From contig NZ_CP072426.1 of assembly GCF_017742995.1 (NCBI RefSeq), positions 868,001 through 932,000 of the forward strand: a stretch of 64,000 bases of DNA, in the 5' to 3' direction. Source of the DNA: Pseudoalteromonas viridis (GTDB lineage Bacteria > Pseudomonadota > Gammaproteobacteria > Enterobacterales > Alteromonadaceae). Position numbers and translations under genes: made by a program. Shown in pieces: positions 9,307 through 22,900 of this stretch (the stretch's first letter is position 1; every line of letters starts with the position of its first letter). The notes beneath the pieces are model-generated. The model did no database searches, was not told the origin of the DNA, and saw only the letters and a list, made by a program, of their open reading frames with translations.

Positions 9307-10311
9307 TTACAGGTGTGTATGGAACCACTTGGAAAGCACAGAAAAGACGGCTTGTTTATTGCGCTCAAGGCTATGATTGTCGTCTTTGTAAACAACCAAT
9401 TTATTCGGAATTTGTTCTCTTTCCAGTGCCCTTGCAAAACGGATTGAATTTTCAACTGATACCCGTTTATCCAGCTTTCCATGCAGCAATAGAACCGGCA
9501 CGTTTTTTGGCAAATCTTCCACCCAATTGATAACCGAGCGCCTCGCTAACTGTGCCGTTTTGGCTGCCTGATAGTTCGGTATTCGCTTGCTGTAGACCTT
9601 TTCCATCTCGGGCCTGAAAGCCAACTCTTTATTTAGATCTACAACACCCGCTATGGTCGCAATTGCTTTTACGCCTGACATTTTTTGCATTGCCAGGTGC
9701 GTTTGCATACCGCCCCGACTGGCGCCAATCATCCCCACCCTTTGCGAGTCTGCGCCATCAAGGTGAGGAATGATATCCGCCAATGCAATTACGTCATTCA
9801 CATCCTGGCCACCAAACTCATCAAGGTCATCGTCTTGAGTAAATGTGCCCCGATATTGGCTTCCCACAATCACAAATCCCTCTTTGGCCAGTGGAAACAG
9901 ATTGGCCATCATGCTGCCAAAAACGACCGCGCCATAGTTTCCATTACCGCCACGGTTATAGATAATAACAGGCAGTTTCTCATTGACTTGTTTTGGCTTT
10001 ATAACATACCCGGCAACGTCCTGACCGTCTACATGATAGGTAAAGATGTGACATGAAAGATTTTGCTTGAATGCGTTGAATTCAACTTCAGGAAACCGAG
10101 CCAGAAAGCCGCTCATTCGCTTTTTTACTTTGTGTTTATCTAACCCTCTTGCGAGCAGCCTCTTTTTCATAAACCCCACCCAGCTAGCGTGATCTGAAAA
10201 GCTCCCTCTAAAACAATTGCTTACATTCTCAATATTTGGCTTGCCGGACTGCTGTGCGCTCACGGCACACGTCATCAATAAGCCAAGCACCGTACAAATC
10301 AACCTACCCAC
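9307..10311 (-). CDS. Exported prolyl-oligopeptidase-type (S9-like) alpha/beta-hydrolase
   Basis: 334 residues with signal peptide MGRLICTVLGLLMTCAVSAQ. The hydrolase domain shows an oxyanion-type segment IYNRGGNGNYG, the nucleophile Ser in GASRGGMQ, an acid in LHGKLDKRV and the catalytic His in DDNHSLE, the order expected of the S9 / dienelactone-hydrolase-like clan. There is no beta-propeller, so it is a short form acting on a small peptide or ester in the periplasm or outside. It may follow the same stress or growth programme as the neighbouring carboxypeptidase, but the two are separated by a hairpin. Confidence 0.82.
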   Translation of the reverse strand: MGRLICTVLGLLMTCAVSAQQSGKPNIENVSNCFRGSFSDHASWVGFMKKRLLARGLDKHKVKKRMSGFLARFPEVEFNAFKQNLSCHIFTYHVDGQDVAGYVIKPKQVNEKLPVIIYNRGGNGNYGAVVFGSMMANLFPLAKEGFVIVGSQYRGTFTQDDDLDEFGGQDVNDVIALADIIPHLDGADSQRVGMIGASRGGMQTHLAMQKMSGVKAIATIAGVVDLNKELAFRPEMEKVYSKRIPNYQAAKTAQLARRSVINWVEDLPKNVPVLLLHGKLDKRVSVENSIRFARALEREQIPNKLVVYKDDNHSLERNKQAVFSVLSKWFHTHL

Positions 10312-10616
10312 AATACAACTCCTGTGACTGAATTATTTTTATGATATGTCTTTGTTTTTTCTAAAATACATATGTATTTGTAAAGGCAGCATCATATATA
10401 CGTTTCATTAATCAACGCTTAATGCACCCGATTTTGTTGTCAAAATATCATCAAACTTTCAACCTGGCCCTGCGACCACACAATATCGCTACAAAACACC
10501 TCACCAAGTGTTTTAAAACTCTGCTTGTTTGTTTAAAAATGTAAAACATCATTTTTTATTTTCCGGTTCGTGATTAGAATGGAGTCAGTTATGACCCTAA
10601 CCTGTAAGGGAAGACA
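10312..10616. other. Divergent intergenic region, promoters expected
   Basis: About 300 AT-rich bases between the minus-strand hydrolase and the plus-strand lipoprotein gene. Both promoters must lie here, but I cannot assign boxes with confidence. A clear Shine-Dalgarno sequence (AAGGGAAG) precedes the lipoprotein ATG. No repeat or RNA gene was recognised. Confidence 0.5.
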
Positions 10617-11378
10617 ATGAATACTTTACGATTTTCGATGCTTGCGCTGGCGTGCTCCGCGCTGATGGCCTGTTCAACTGAAACAACTAACTCCGAGAAT
10701 GTTAAAACTGAGGCCATTTGGTCTAAAATTTATGTAACCACAACTGGCGAAACGTCGCGAGTGATTGCCGAACTTAATATTGATGGCCCAACAGGTAACA
10801 ATATCAAGCTGACTGCTAATGATAAGCTAGTGGCAAAGGCTGCCAATATCAGCCAGGTTATGAGTGAAGATGAAGCATTATTCGACGTAGATTACCGCGC
10901 CATTTTTGATGTAACTTCGGGTGGCACTCAGTTTACGGTCGACTTTACCAGAGCTGCCGAAAACAAAACGCTGACAACAACGATGAACTTACCTCGTCCG
11001 TTCGAGATTATCACACCACAGAAAAACCAATCCTACTCAGTGAATGACGAGCTGACACTTTCCTGGACTCCGGGTACAGAGGACGGCACTCAGTTTGAGA
11101 GCAAACTGACAATAGAATGTAAGAAAAACGACGGTGACAGCATTTTTGTCTATGTGAATAACGCGCAGCTAACTGATGATGGAACACAGGTGATCGACTT
11201 AAGTTCGATTGAAGAGTTAAAAGATACCGCTATCAATACCCGCCAGGAGTGTAGCGCAGAATTTTACTTAGCCCGCACCCGTCCGGGCACCGTTGATCCC
11301 GGCTATGCAAATGGCAGCTCCGCAAAAGCGGTCCAGGAGCGTTACTCAGATAAGTTTGAAATTCGCCTAAGAAACTAG
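10617..11378 (+). CDS. Putative lipoprotein of unknown function
   Basis: 253 residues. The signal peptide ends in the lipobox LMAC (Cys 19), so it should be lipidated and placed in the inner or outer membrane. The mature part is rich in beta-strand-type Thr/Val segments, and its second half resembles an Ig-like fold, with PFEIITPQKNQSYSVND and LTLSWTPG typical of such domains. I do not recognise a named family. It stands alone, with a strong ribosome site. Confidence 0.7.
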   Translation: MNTLRFSMLALACSALMACSTETTNSENVKTEAIWSKIYVTTTGETSRVIAELNIDGPTGNNIKLTANDKLVAKAANISQVMSEDEALFDVDYRAIFDVTSGGTQFTVDFTRAAENKTLTTTMNLPRPFEIITPQKNQSYSVNDELTLSWTPGTEDGTQFESKLTIECKKNDGDSIFVYVNNAQLTDDGTQVIDLSSIEELKDTAINTRQECSAEFYLARTRPGTVDPGYANGSSAKAVQERYSDKFEIRLRN

Positions 11379-11535
11379 CTTAACTCAAGCCGATATGGCT
11401 TGCAGCTCCGCTCATCCTGCACGCTACTCCGACAATAGATCTTGCGTCCCCTTATCAGGTGGTCTGAGGTGATGAACTGGATTTTTGTCTGCAAACACGG
11501 CAAACTGCGGGTTTTAGGCTTTTAACAGAGTGTCT

Positions 11536-12279
11536 ATGCGTTTTGCGTTGTTGTTCACCCTTTTTGTTGCTTTGATACCCTTTACTGGCCATACCACAGT
11601 TATACGTTTCGTTGCAGAAGACCTGCCTCCATATCATTATCTGGACAAGCAAGGAAAGCCCACCGGCGCTTTGGTTGAAATTGCAGAGCACTTGCTCACC
11701 GAGACCGGATTACAGGGCCATATCGAGATCATGCCGATGGCACGCGCACTGCACGAAATGCAGGCACGAGACAACACCCTGTTACTGTCTTGGTTAAAAA
11801 CACCTGAGCGCGCACAAAATTACCGCTTTCTGGGCGTAATGTGCCATGCCCAGGCCTACTTAATTGGCCTTAAAGAGCGCACCTTTTCACTCCAGGATTT
11901 AAATAGCGCAAGAGCACACCGTGTTAGCACCATTCGCGGCTATTACAGCGAGCGATTTTTACGTGCGGCAGGATTTTCGGAAGATCATGAGCTGGTGCTG
12001 GTGTCACATTACCAAACATTATGGCAAATGTTGTTCAAAGGTCGCACTGACTTGGTGTTGACCAATGCCCAGACAATCACCAAAGAACTCAATGCGCTGG
12101 GGCTATCTGCTGAGCAGGTTGAGCGCAAGATGGTGGTACCAGACTTTCCATCAGAGCTGCATCTGGCTGCCAGCTTAAGTTTTGAGCCACAACAGGCGGA
12201 TCTGTTAATGCATGCCCTGGCTCAGCTCAAAGCGACGGGGAAATATCAACGGATCCTGACAAAGTGGCAGCTTAATTAG
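11536..12279 (+). CDS. Periplasmic solute-binding protein, family 3 (amino-acid-type)
   Basis: 247 residues from ATG 11536; a GTG two codons upstream is the alternative. The signal peptide ends near FTGHTT. The mature start IRFVAEDLPPYHYLDKQGKPTGALVE is the classic family-3 binding-protein opening, followed by the two-lobe pattern (ISTIRGYYSERF-like hinge segment at about residue 135). No transport permease genes are adjacent, so it may be an orphan ligand sensor rather than an ABC-transporter subunit. It overlaps the convergent methyltransferase gene by 8 bases. Confidence 0.82.
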   Translation: MRFALLFTLFVALIPFTGHTTVIRFVAEDLPPYHYLDKQGKPTGALVEIAEHLLTETGLQGHIEIMPMARALHEMQARDNTLLLSWLKTPERAQNYRFLGVMCHAQAYLIGLKERTFSLQDLNSARAHRVSTIRGYYSERFLRAAGFSEDHELVLVSHYQTLWQMLFKGRTDLVLTNAQTITKELNALGLSAEQVERKMVVPDFPSELHLAASLSFEPQQADLLMHALAQLKATGKYQRILTKWQLN

Positions 12280-13210
12280 TCGTTTTTGACCTAAAAACCA
12301 GACATTTCAAATTGCTGTCTTCGTCAATATCAGGAAATTCTGGCGGGTTTGGTAACCGGGTATCGAATTGCATTTGTGGCGCTTCTCTGGCCATTTCATC
12401 AACTAAGAATTGGGCACTCACTTGCGGTGAGTTGACACATGCCAGCACGACTCCCTGCGCGGTTAACAAATCCCCCAGACGCCTTAAGATCCGCTGATAA
12501 TCTTTGGTCAGGGCAAAGCTCCCCTTCTGAAAACTGGGTGGATCAATAATGATCAAATCATATAGTCCAAGTTTTTTCACTTTCCCCCAGGATTTAAACA
12601 ACTCATGACCCAAAAAAGTAACTTTACTTAAATCATGCTCATTCAGTTGGTGATTGACTTTACCCTGTTTCAGAGCCGCTTTTGACATATCGAGATTGAC
12701 GACATGATCAGCGCCACCTGCCAACGCCGCAACTGAAAAGCCACAGGTATAAGAAAACAAATTGAGGATACGTTTATCCTTTGCCTGGCTTTTTACCCAT
12801 TGCCGACCCAGCCGCATATCCAAAAACAGCCCCATATTTTGTTTGGCGCCCAAAGACAAACCAAACTTCAAACCTTGTTCACTGACAACAGGCATGGCTG
12901 ACAAGGTACCATGCACAACATCTATGGGTGAACCATCGGCATACCTGTATTGCAGCAAGACCGAGGATACTTGCTCAGCCCACCCTTGAGATTCAATCAG
13001 TATCAGTAACTCAGATTTAAGCGATTCAACCCACTGCGGTTCATGTTCTTTGAATAGAGAAACAAGCAGCTGCCCCTGTAACCAGTCGACCGTAACGTGT
13101 TCAAGCCCAGGGAAACTGCGGCCCCGACCGTGAAAGAGGCGGTAAATTTCATTCGTGAGTGTCTGCTGCGAAAGGTGTTGTAATAAGGTGGAAAGCGGTG
13201 CGTCGGTCAT
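12272..13210 (-). CDS. Class I SAM-dependent methyltransferase, 23S rRNA RlmI/RlmK-like
   Basis: 312 residues, no signal peptide. The SAM-binding motif I is NLFSYTCGFSVAALAGG, followed by the acidic VNLDMSKAAL, and the catalytic segment is IIIDPPSFQKGSF. The DPPSF form and the upstream region containing LGAKQNMGLFLDMR are typical of the rRNA methyltransferase group of RlmI, RlmK and YwbD. The PUA domain of RlmI is absent. A role in modifying ribosomal RNA is likely; the target base cannot be told. Its 3' end overlaps the convergent binding-protein gene by 8 bases. Confidence 0.82.
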   Translation of the reverse strand: MTDAPLSTLLQHLSQQTLTNEIYRLFHGRGRSFPGLEHVTVDWLQGQLLVSLFKEHEPQWVESLKSELLILIESQGWAEQVSSVLLQYRYADGSPIDVVHGTLSAMPVVSEQGLKFGLSLGAKQNMGLFLDMRLGRQWVKSQAKDKRILNLFSYTCGFSVAALAGGADHVVNLDMSKAALKQGKVNHQLNEHDLSKVTFLGHELFKSWGKVKKLGLYDLIIIDPPSFQKGSFALTKDYQRILRRLGDLLTAQGVVLACVNSPQVSAQFLVDEMAREAPQMQFDTRLPNPPEFPDIDEDSNLKCLVFRSKTTN

Positions 13211-13277
13211 TTAATTAAAGTAGTTTTCAATATTGACCCTTATTTTACTTAGGTTTGTTAGTTTGATGCAAATAACA

Positions 13278-13308
13278 TAAAAAAAGCCCGGCTAAATGAG
13301 CCGGGCTT
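13278..13308 (-). terminator. Rho-independent terminator of the collagen-like protein gene
   Basis: A ten-base-pair stem AAGCCCGGCT / AGCCGGGCTT with a five-base loop (13284-13308), followed on the minus strand by a run of seven T. It lies 25 bases after the stop codon of the minus-strand collagen-like gene. Confidence 0.9.
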
Positions 13309-13333
13309 GAGTGTTATTGCGCTTATCCAGACA

Positions 13334-17497
<4,164 letters not shown>

Positions 17498-17512
17498 AAT
17501 TTCCCTTAAAAG

Positions 17513-17833
17513 TTAGTCTAGAGCGGTTTGAGCATTGTCTAATTGAAAGTTATTGGAGCTTGCTTTTTGAGTCACAATGACCGTCGAAGCTTTTAGATCG
17601 TGACGACCAGAAGAAGCGCTTTGTATTACAGGCTGAGCCTGTGCAGTTTGAGACACTGTGTGTGCTGCTTTACCGGGAGTAGGTTCTGGATCTGGTTTTA
17701 ACGTGACAGGCTTGTCAACACTAGTCCCCTGATCACCGATTTGTGCTGTATCCTTACTGTCCCCTGAGCCACATGCTGAAAGCGAGGCAGCCATAACAAT
17801 CACCAACAACAGTGATGAAATTTCCTTAGTCAT
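17513..17833 (-). CDS. Small putative lipoprotein
   Basis: 106 residues. The signal peptide ends in lipobox LSAC (Cys 21), then a low-complexity, Pro/Gln/Ser/Thr-rich tail without recognisable domain. Its stop codon is 15 bases before the start of the collagen-like protein gene, so the two are almost surely co-transcribed; it may anchor or assist secretion of that fibre. That functional link is inferred from position only. Confidence 0.7.
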   Translation of the reverse strand: MTKEISSLLLVIVMAASLSACGSGDSKDTAQIGDQGTSVDKPVTLKPDPEPTPGKAAHTVSQTAQAQPVIQSASSGRHDLKASTVIVTQKASSNNFQLDNAQTALD

Positions 17834-17987
17834 TTTCTTCTTCCTGAATTAAGTATTATTTTTAAAATTGGAACTATAGCAGGTCCATACTACAAGAGAA
17901 GTCTATCAAGTCACTTCTAGTCAAACAACTTTTTTTTCTTCTTTTACAAAAGGTTAATGGGAATAAAATTTCCCACAGCAATGTAAT

Positions 17988-19658
17988 TCAAAGAACAAGG
18001 CGCGATTCCAATTTTTTCTGTGCATCCATTTTTAATTCATAAGCACGAGCTAAGTTTGGATAAAATGCCAAAAGAAAATCGAGTTGCTCCAAAGCCCCGG
18101 TGTAATTGTGGTGTTGTATCATCAGCTCTGCAGCCGCAAGAAGTCCACTTGTATGGTAGGGATATAGAGGTAGAAATTTCTCAAGCGCACCCAGCGCCTG
18201 TTTATTATCTTTGTACAAATACCTCTGAAGAATGTAGTAATCATATAGCGCTTTGCTATTGTAGGGATTTAGTTTAAGACCGCGTTGCATATATAATTGG
18301 TTTCCCGATACATAACCATGATGCGCGTAGTAACTAGCCAGATGGTTTGATGTAAAAACCCCTGCATATACAATAACTAAGGCAGGAAGGTATCGAAACC
18401 TGATCACCTTCCTAGCCATTGTATTCTCTTCAGTTAACTCCTTATTTCTGTACAGTACGAAAGAGAACATAAGTATTGCGAAAAACAGGCTGCCCGGAGT
18501 CAAAAAGAGCGCGGTAAACATCGAATGAAACAAAGTAGAAATTGTAGCAACAAGCAACCATCTATCTGTCTGGTTTCCTTTGTACGCATTCACTATTGAT
18601 TTAAACACGATCAATGTAAGTATTGCGCAAAAAATCATCCCTCCTAACCAACCAGTTTCGCTGAAAAACTTCAGTGCTATATTATGCGGCGTCGTGAGGA
18701 CTAAGTTTTCGCCCACCATCGGAGTCGCATCGATGCTACCAAGTTTTGCATATTTAGGGTGTAGGTATTCAAAATTATTAGCCCCCACCCCAAAAGGATT
18801 ATCAAGGAGCATATCAAACGAATTGACAAACAGCTCCTCTCTTCCCGTATCCAGAGCCTTTATAGTTTGTAGTTTGCCATTCAACCTTGCGCCTAGATAA
18901 CTATCTACCTGACTGTATACAATACTTCCAGCTATTAAGCTTATGGTAATTGTCAGATAGATGAGAGCCTTGCGCCTTAGCTTGCCTAAAATGAGCAAAA
19001 ACAGCATTGTTTCGCCTAGTAGTAAGCCCAATATCGTGCCGCGAGTACCAGACTCGAGCAACGCGCAAATACAGGTGATAAAAGATAAAAAACCACAGAC
19101 GGATCGTGTATTCAATTTACCCTGATACAAGATAGCAGCAACGAGTACGGGCAACCAAATATTAAGCACTTGCCCCAGGTTGTTTACAAACCCAAATGTT
19201 GAAAATGCCGTTGTGTGTATCAGATCGTAATCGTTTACCCGGGATTCAATATAGATCAAAGAGAAGATTGCTGAAGAGCAAATAACTGCATCAAATAGCA
19301 GTGTGACACCATATCTGTGCCATATACTTTTTAGCATTATACAGCACAGCAAAGTACTTCCTAAGTACCTAAGAATGAACACGACGCCTTCATATGGGTT
19401 CACTGCATGTATTAATGAAGCAAGCATAGAGACTAATAAAGCAGCACACAGCCAACCAACCCGGCCAATTTCAATATCAACCTTCTTAATAAATGCATAG
19501 GTGAGGACAGTACAAATGAAAAGGTCTAATACTATCCACTTCGGAACATCAAACTTATAATAGAAGACGTCCCACGAAACTGACGAGATTAAGACAGAGG
19601 CTAGAATAGTTAAGAAACCAAACCAAGAGATATTAAAATTCATTCCATTACTTTGCAA
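17988..19658 (-). CDS. O-antigen ligase / polymerase-type membrane protein (Wzy_C family)
   Basis: 556 residues from TTG 19658, preferred because GGAG lies six bases upstream; ATG 19643 is the alternative with a weaker site. The first 410 residues are hydrophobic with roughly ten or more membrane segments. The large periplasmic loop carries the family signature region: ESGTRGTILGLLLG, NPFGVGANNFEYLHPKY and TPHNIALKFFSETGWLGG. The C-terminal 130 residues are TPR-like helices, as in PglL-type ligases. Such enzymes move lipid-linked glycans onto lipid A-core or onto proteins. The substrate is unknown; no other glycan genes are adjacent, though surface-protein genes on both sides would fit a protein-glycosylation role. 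Confidence 0.78.
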   Translation of the reverse strand: MQSNGMNFNISWFGFLTILASVLISSVSWDVFYYKFDVPKWIVLDLFICTVLTYAFIKKVDIEIGRVGWLCAALLVSMLASLIHAVNPYEGVVFILRYLGSTLLCCIMLKSIWHRYGVTLLFDAVICSSAIFSLIYIESRVNDYDLIHTTAFSTFGFVNNLGQVLNIWLPVLVAAILYQGKLNTRSVCGFLSFITCICALLESGTRGTILGLLLGETMLFLLILGKLRRKALIYLTITISLIAGSIVYSQVDSYLGARLNGKLQTIKALDTGREELFVNSFDMLLDNPFGVGANNFEYLHPKYAKLGSIDATPMVGENLVLTTPHNIALKFFSETGWLGGMIFCAILTLIVFKSIVNAYKGNQTDRWLLVATISTLFHSMFTALFLTPGSLFFAILMFSFVLYRNKELTEENTMARKVIRFRYLPALVIVYAGVFTSNHLASYYAHHGYVSGNQLYMQRGLKLNPYNSKALYDYYILQRYLYKDNKQALGALEKFLPLYPYHTSGLLAAAELMIQHHNYTGALEQLDFLLAFYPNLARAYELKMDAQKKLESRLVL

Positions 19659-19869
19659 AGTTACACTCCGTTTCTACAACCGCCGTCAACAGAAATCTTG
19701 ATTATTTACACTATCTGTAGATTATACCGGTACTTATCGGAGGACTCTAACACAGTCATTGATTAAATGTATAGTTATGAACTATGAATGTAAATTTCAT
19801 GATTGGAGTAATACGCCGGACACGACACCTTTGACAATACAAACTCGCTCTTTCTGTTCTTTTTACCTC

Positions 19870-19906
19870 GAAAAAAAACGGAATTGGGCTAGCAGCCCAA
19901 TTCCGT
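19870..19906 (-). terminator. Rho-independent terminator of the giant adhesin gene
   Basis: A 13-base-pair perfect stem ACGGAATTGGGCT / AGCCCAATTCCGT with a three-base loop (19878-19906), followed on the minus strand by eight T. It starts 15 bases after the stop codon of the 18-kb gene and isolates it from the O-antigen-ligase-type gene. Confidence 0.93.
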
Positions 19907-19921
19907 TCAGTTTAAAAAAGA

Positions 19922-22900
19922 TCAAAATCTCAGGCTGATCCCTGCCGATATTTCATTGATAGCGTTTTCGCTGAGGTTGTAGTAGCTGTAACTGACATTG
20001 ACAGACGTGTTTTCCATAACGTCGTACCCCAGAGTTATTCCCCCGTAAGCACTGGTCCCTTCTTTTTCATATTGCAGTAAATGCTTGCTATTGCGTGTAC
20101 TGTCAATCTGATATTTCCAATCAAATGCCCCTAGGAACAAAGCAGCTCTAAAACGTTGATGACGTAACACTTCAAACCCGGTTTGTAATGCAAAACCCTC
20201 AGGCAATATCGGCGTTGCGCGTGCAACCAGCTCATGTATTGTGTCAGGTGTCAAAGACTGGCCGGTTAACTCAAGACGCCCCTGGCCCAGGTCAATATAG
20301 CGCAGCCCGACTTCCCATTTCGGCATCAGCTCGTAAAAGGCACCAGCCGACCAAGACTCACTCGTGTCATCTACTGCCCCCACTGTCAGCCCGCCTACAG
20401 AAGCGGGAGCCTGATAGTCAGCCTCAGCCTGCCCAACAGTAGCCTCGACTCGCCATTGCTGCGCCAATACTGGATTGGCCAGCAAACAGCTCGTAGTAAG
20501 CAGTGTATAGGCTGGCAATTTACTATTACGGCGACGTAAAATTAATGCCGACATCATTATCACTAATAATCCTCCCAGACCACCCGAAGATGAGTTTTCC
20601 ACACTGACAGTTTGATACGCAGAGACCGTCACCTTGACAATGCCCTGGCTGGTCGCGCCTTTGCTGTCTCTTACCTGATACACGATAACATCTTCTCCAG
20701 AATAACCCAGTTTCGGTTCGTAGGTCAGTGTGCCATCAATATTCACTGTTGCCATACCATGTGTGGCCACCGCACTGACCAGGAATAGTTCATCACCATC
20801 CGCATCAGTATCATTGGCAAGTACATCAATAACTAAGCTCGTTTTATCATCCGTCGTAGCGACATCCAGCGTTGCGGTTGGTGCTTTGTTAACGGTCAGG
20901 TTGACAATAGCCTGACTGTTAGACGTACCACCCTCGCCATCTGAAATACTGTACTGGATGGTCGCAACACCCACGAACGTCGCAGGTGGCGTATATACCA
21001 GCTTATTGTCTTCAATGCGTACAGATCCAAAGTCAACGGTGGCACCTGTAATGGTCAAGACATTACCATCTGCATCAGTATCATTTGCCAGCACATCTAT
21101 GATAATTTGCTGGCCCGCTGCAATTGTGACTTCGTCTGCAACAGCAACAGGTAAAGTGTTACTGGTTCTTGGTACGGCAATACCACCCGGATCCACTACG
21201 CTGCGGTTGGCGATACCATCATCATCATTTGGACCACCATCAACAATTTGCAATTGCACACACCAGTCACCTTCGGTCACACCTTCAGTCCATTCATTGC
21301 TGCCAGGAGGTGGGCAATAACCCGGTTCACCTGTGGCCGACAATATGGCGTTGCCGCCGGTTACATCAAAGTCGACCCACTCATCATTTTTCAGTTTACG
21401 GTAGACTGCATTGGCAGGAATAGGTCTGCGCTGAGGTATAACTATGGTGTAGGTATCACCTGCTTGTGGCAGTCCCGTTGCGATAAAGTCAAATAACCCG
21501 CCAATGTTGATTGCATCCCCATCTCCTGGCAGTTCATTTTCGAGCAACTGAACGCCACCAGTTTCATTTTGCGCTACGGTTGCGCCTTTACGCAGGCAGA
21601 CACCCGGCTCACCTTCAACCAGGAACTGAGCCGACTCGGCAGCTTGCTCCTGCATAACGTTACATTCGGTGATGGCATCCTGGAAGTCAGGTATGCCGTC
21701 ATCATCCGAATCGGCGTAGCCTTCCTCGTCATCTGGTATCAAGTCACCATCTGTATCTATCTGTGTCAGAGCCTGCAGCTCAGCAACCACCTCAAGATAG
21801 ATGTCTCTTCTCGAAGAAAGGCTAGGCTGAGCATCGTCCGTAGCCGTCACTGTCAGCTGGTATATACCCTCCGCCAGCCCAGAGGTACTGAATATAAAGG
21901 TATTTTCGTCGTTACTCTGATTGACCAAGGTGTTATCAGCCGAATTCCAGCTTAGTGTCACATTATCCTGCGGATTTGCATCTCTGGCAGTTGCAGTCAC
22001 AGTGACTAATTCATCGTTAATAGTAAGCAACGAACGGGTTTCACCTGCCTGCTCCACTTTAACAGACACTTTAGGCGCGACATTTTCTTCAACTATGGTC
22101 ACTGTCGTGGACGATTTCGCTCCCCGGTTCAGTGAGTCAGCCAACGTAATGATGATGTTTTCGTTACCTTCAACGACGCCATCACCGAATACGTTGAAAT
22201 TAATTTGACCGGATGTACCTGACTCAATTACAACCTGGCCATCCACCAAATCATGATCTGCGGCATCAGCAGTTCCCGAAACGGTATATGGAATCGTCAC
22301 CGGATAACTTGGTGCCGGACCATTTAGGAATACACTCACTGTATGGCTTTGTTCTTCCGCTACTTCACTGTTTTTCTCCAATGAAATAAGTGGATTGACA
22401 AACACGTTTTGGGTTGCGATGGACTGCGCGCCCTGGCTATCTGTTGCTTCCCAGTACACAAAATGCGTGCCCGGAGCGAACAGAGTTGTGCCATCAACAA
22501 GAGACACAGGGATAGTATTCCCATTGCCATCCACAGCCGTTGCCGTACCCAGTGATACCTTGGTGAATAATCCCGTAGCATTGGCAGTTACGTCGGTTGG
22601 GACTGTGATAACAGGGAGAGAAGTTACCGGCGCGGAGTTGATCCGTACCTGGGCTGTAGCCTTACTACGTGCCTTTTGACTGTCCTCTATCAAATAATTA
22701 ACGACTATTAAGCCTTGGGTATCCGCCTGAGCCACATAAGACAATGTACCATTCACAATAGATACGCTACCCACCGATGCTTTAGCACCCACAATTCTCA
22801 GTACATCTCCTGCATCGACATCAGTGTCATTGGCTAACACATCAAGCGTGTAGGTATTGTTGGCCTGCGGTTCGAAAACAAAGCTATCGTTAACTGCGAC

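Noticed and set aside
9120..9482. 120-codon minus-strand open frame
   Set aside because: It overlaps the 3' end of the S9-type hydrolase gene in another frame and shows no conserved features.
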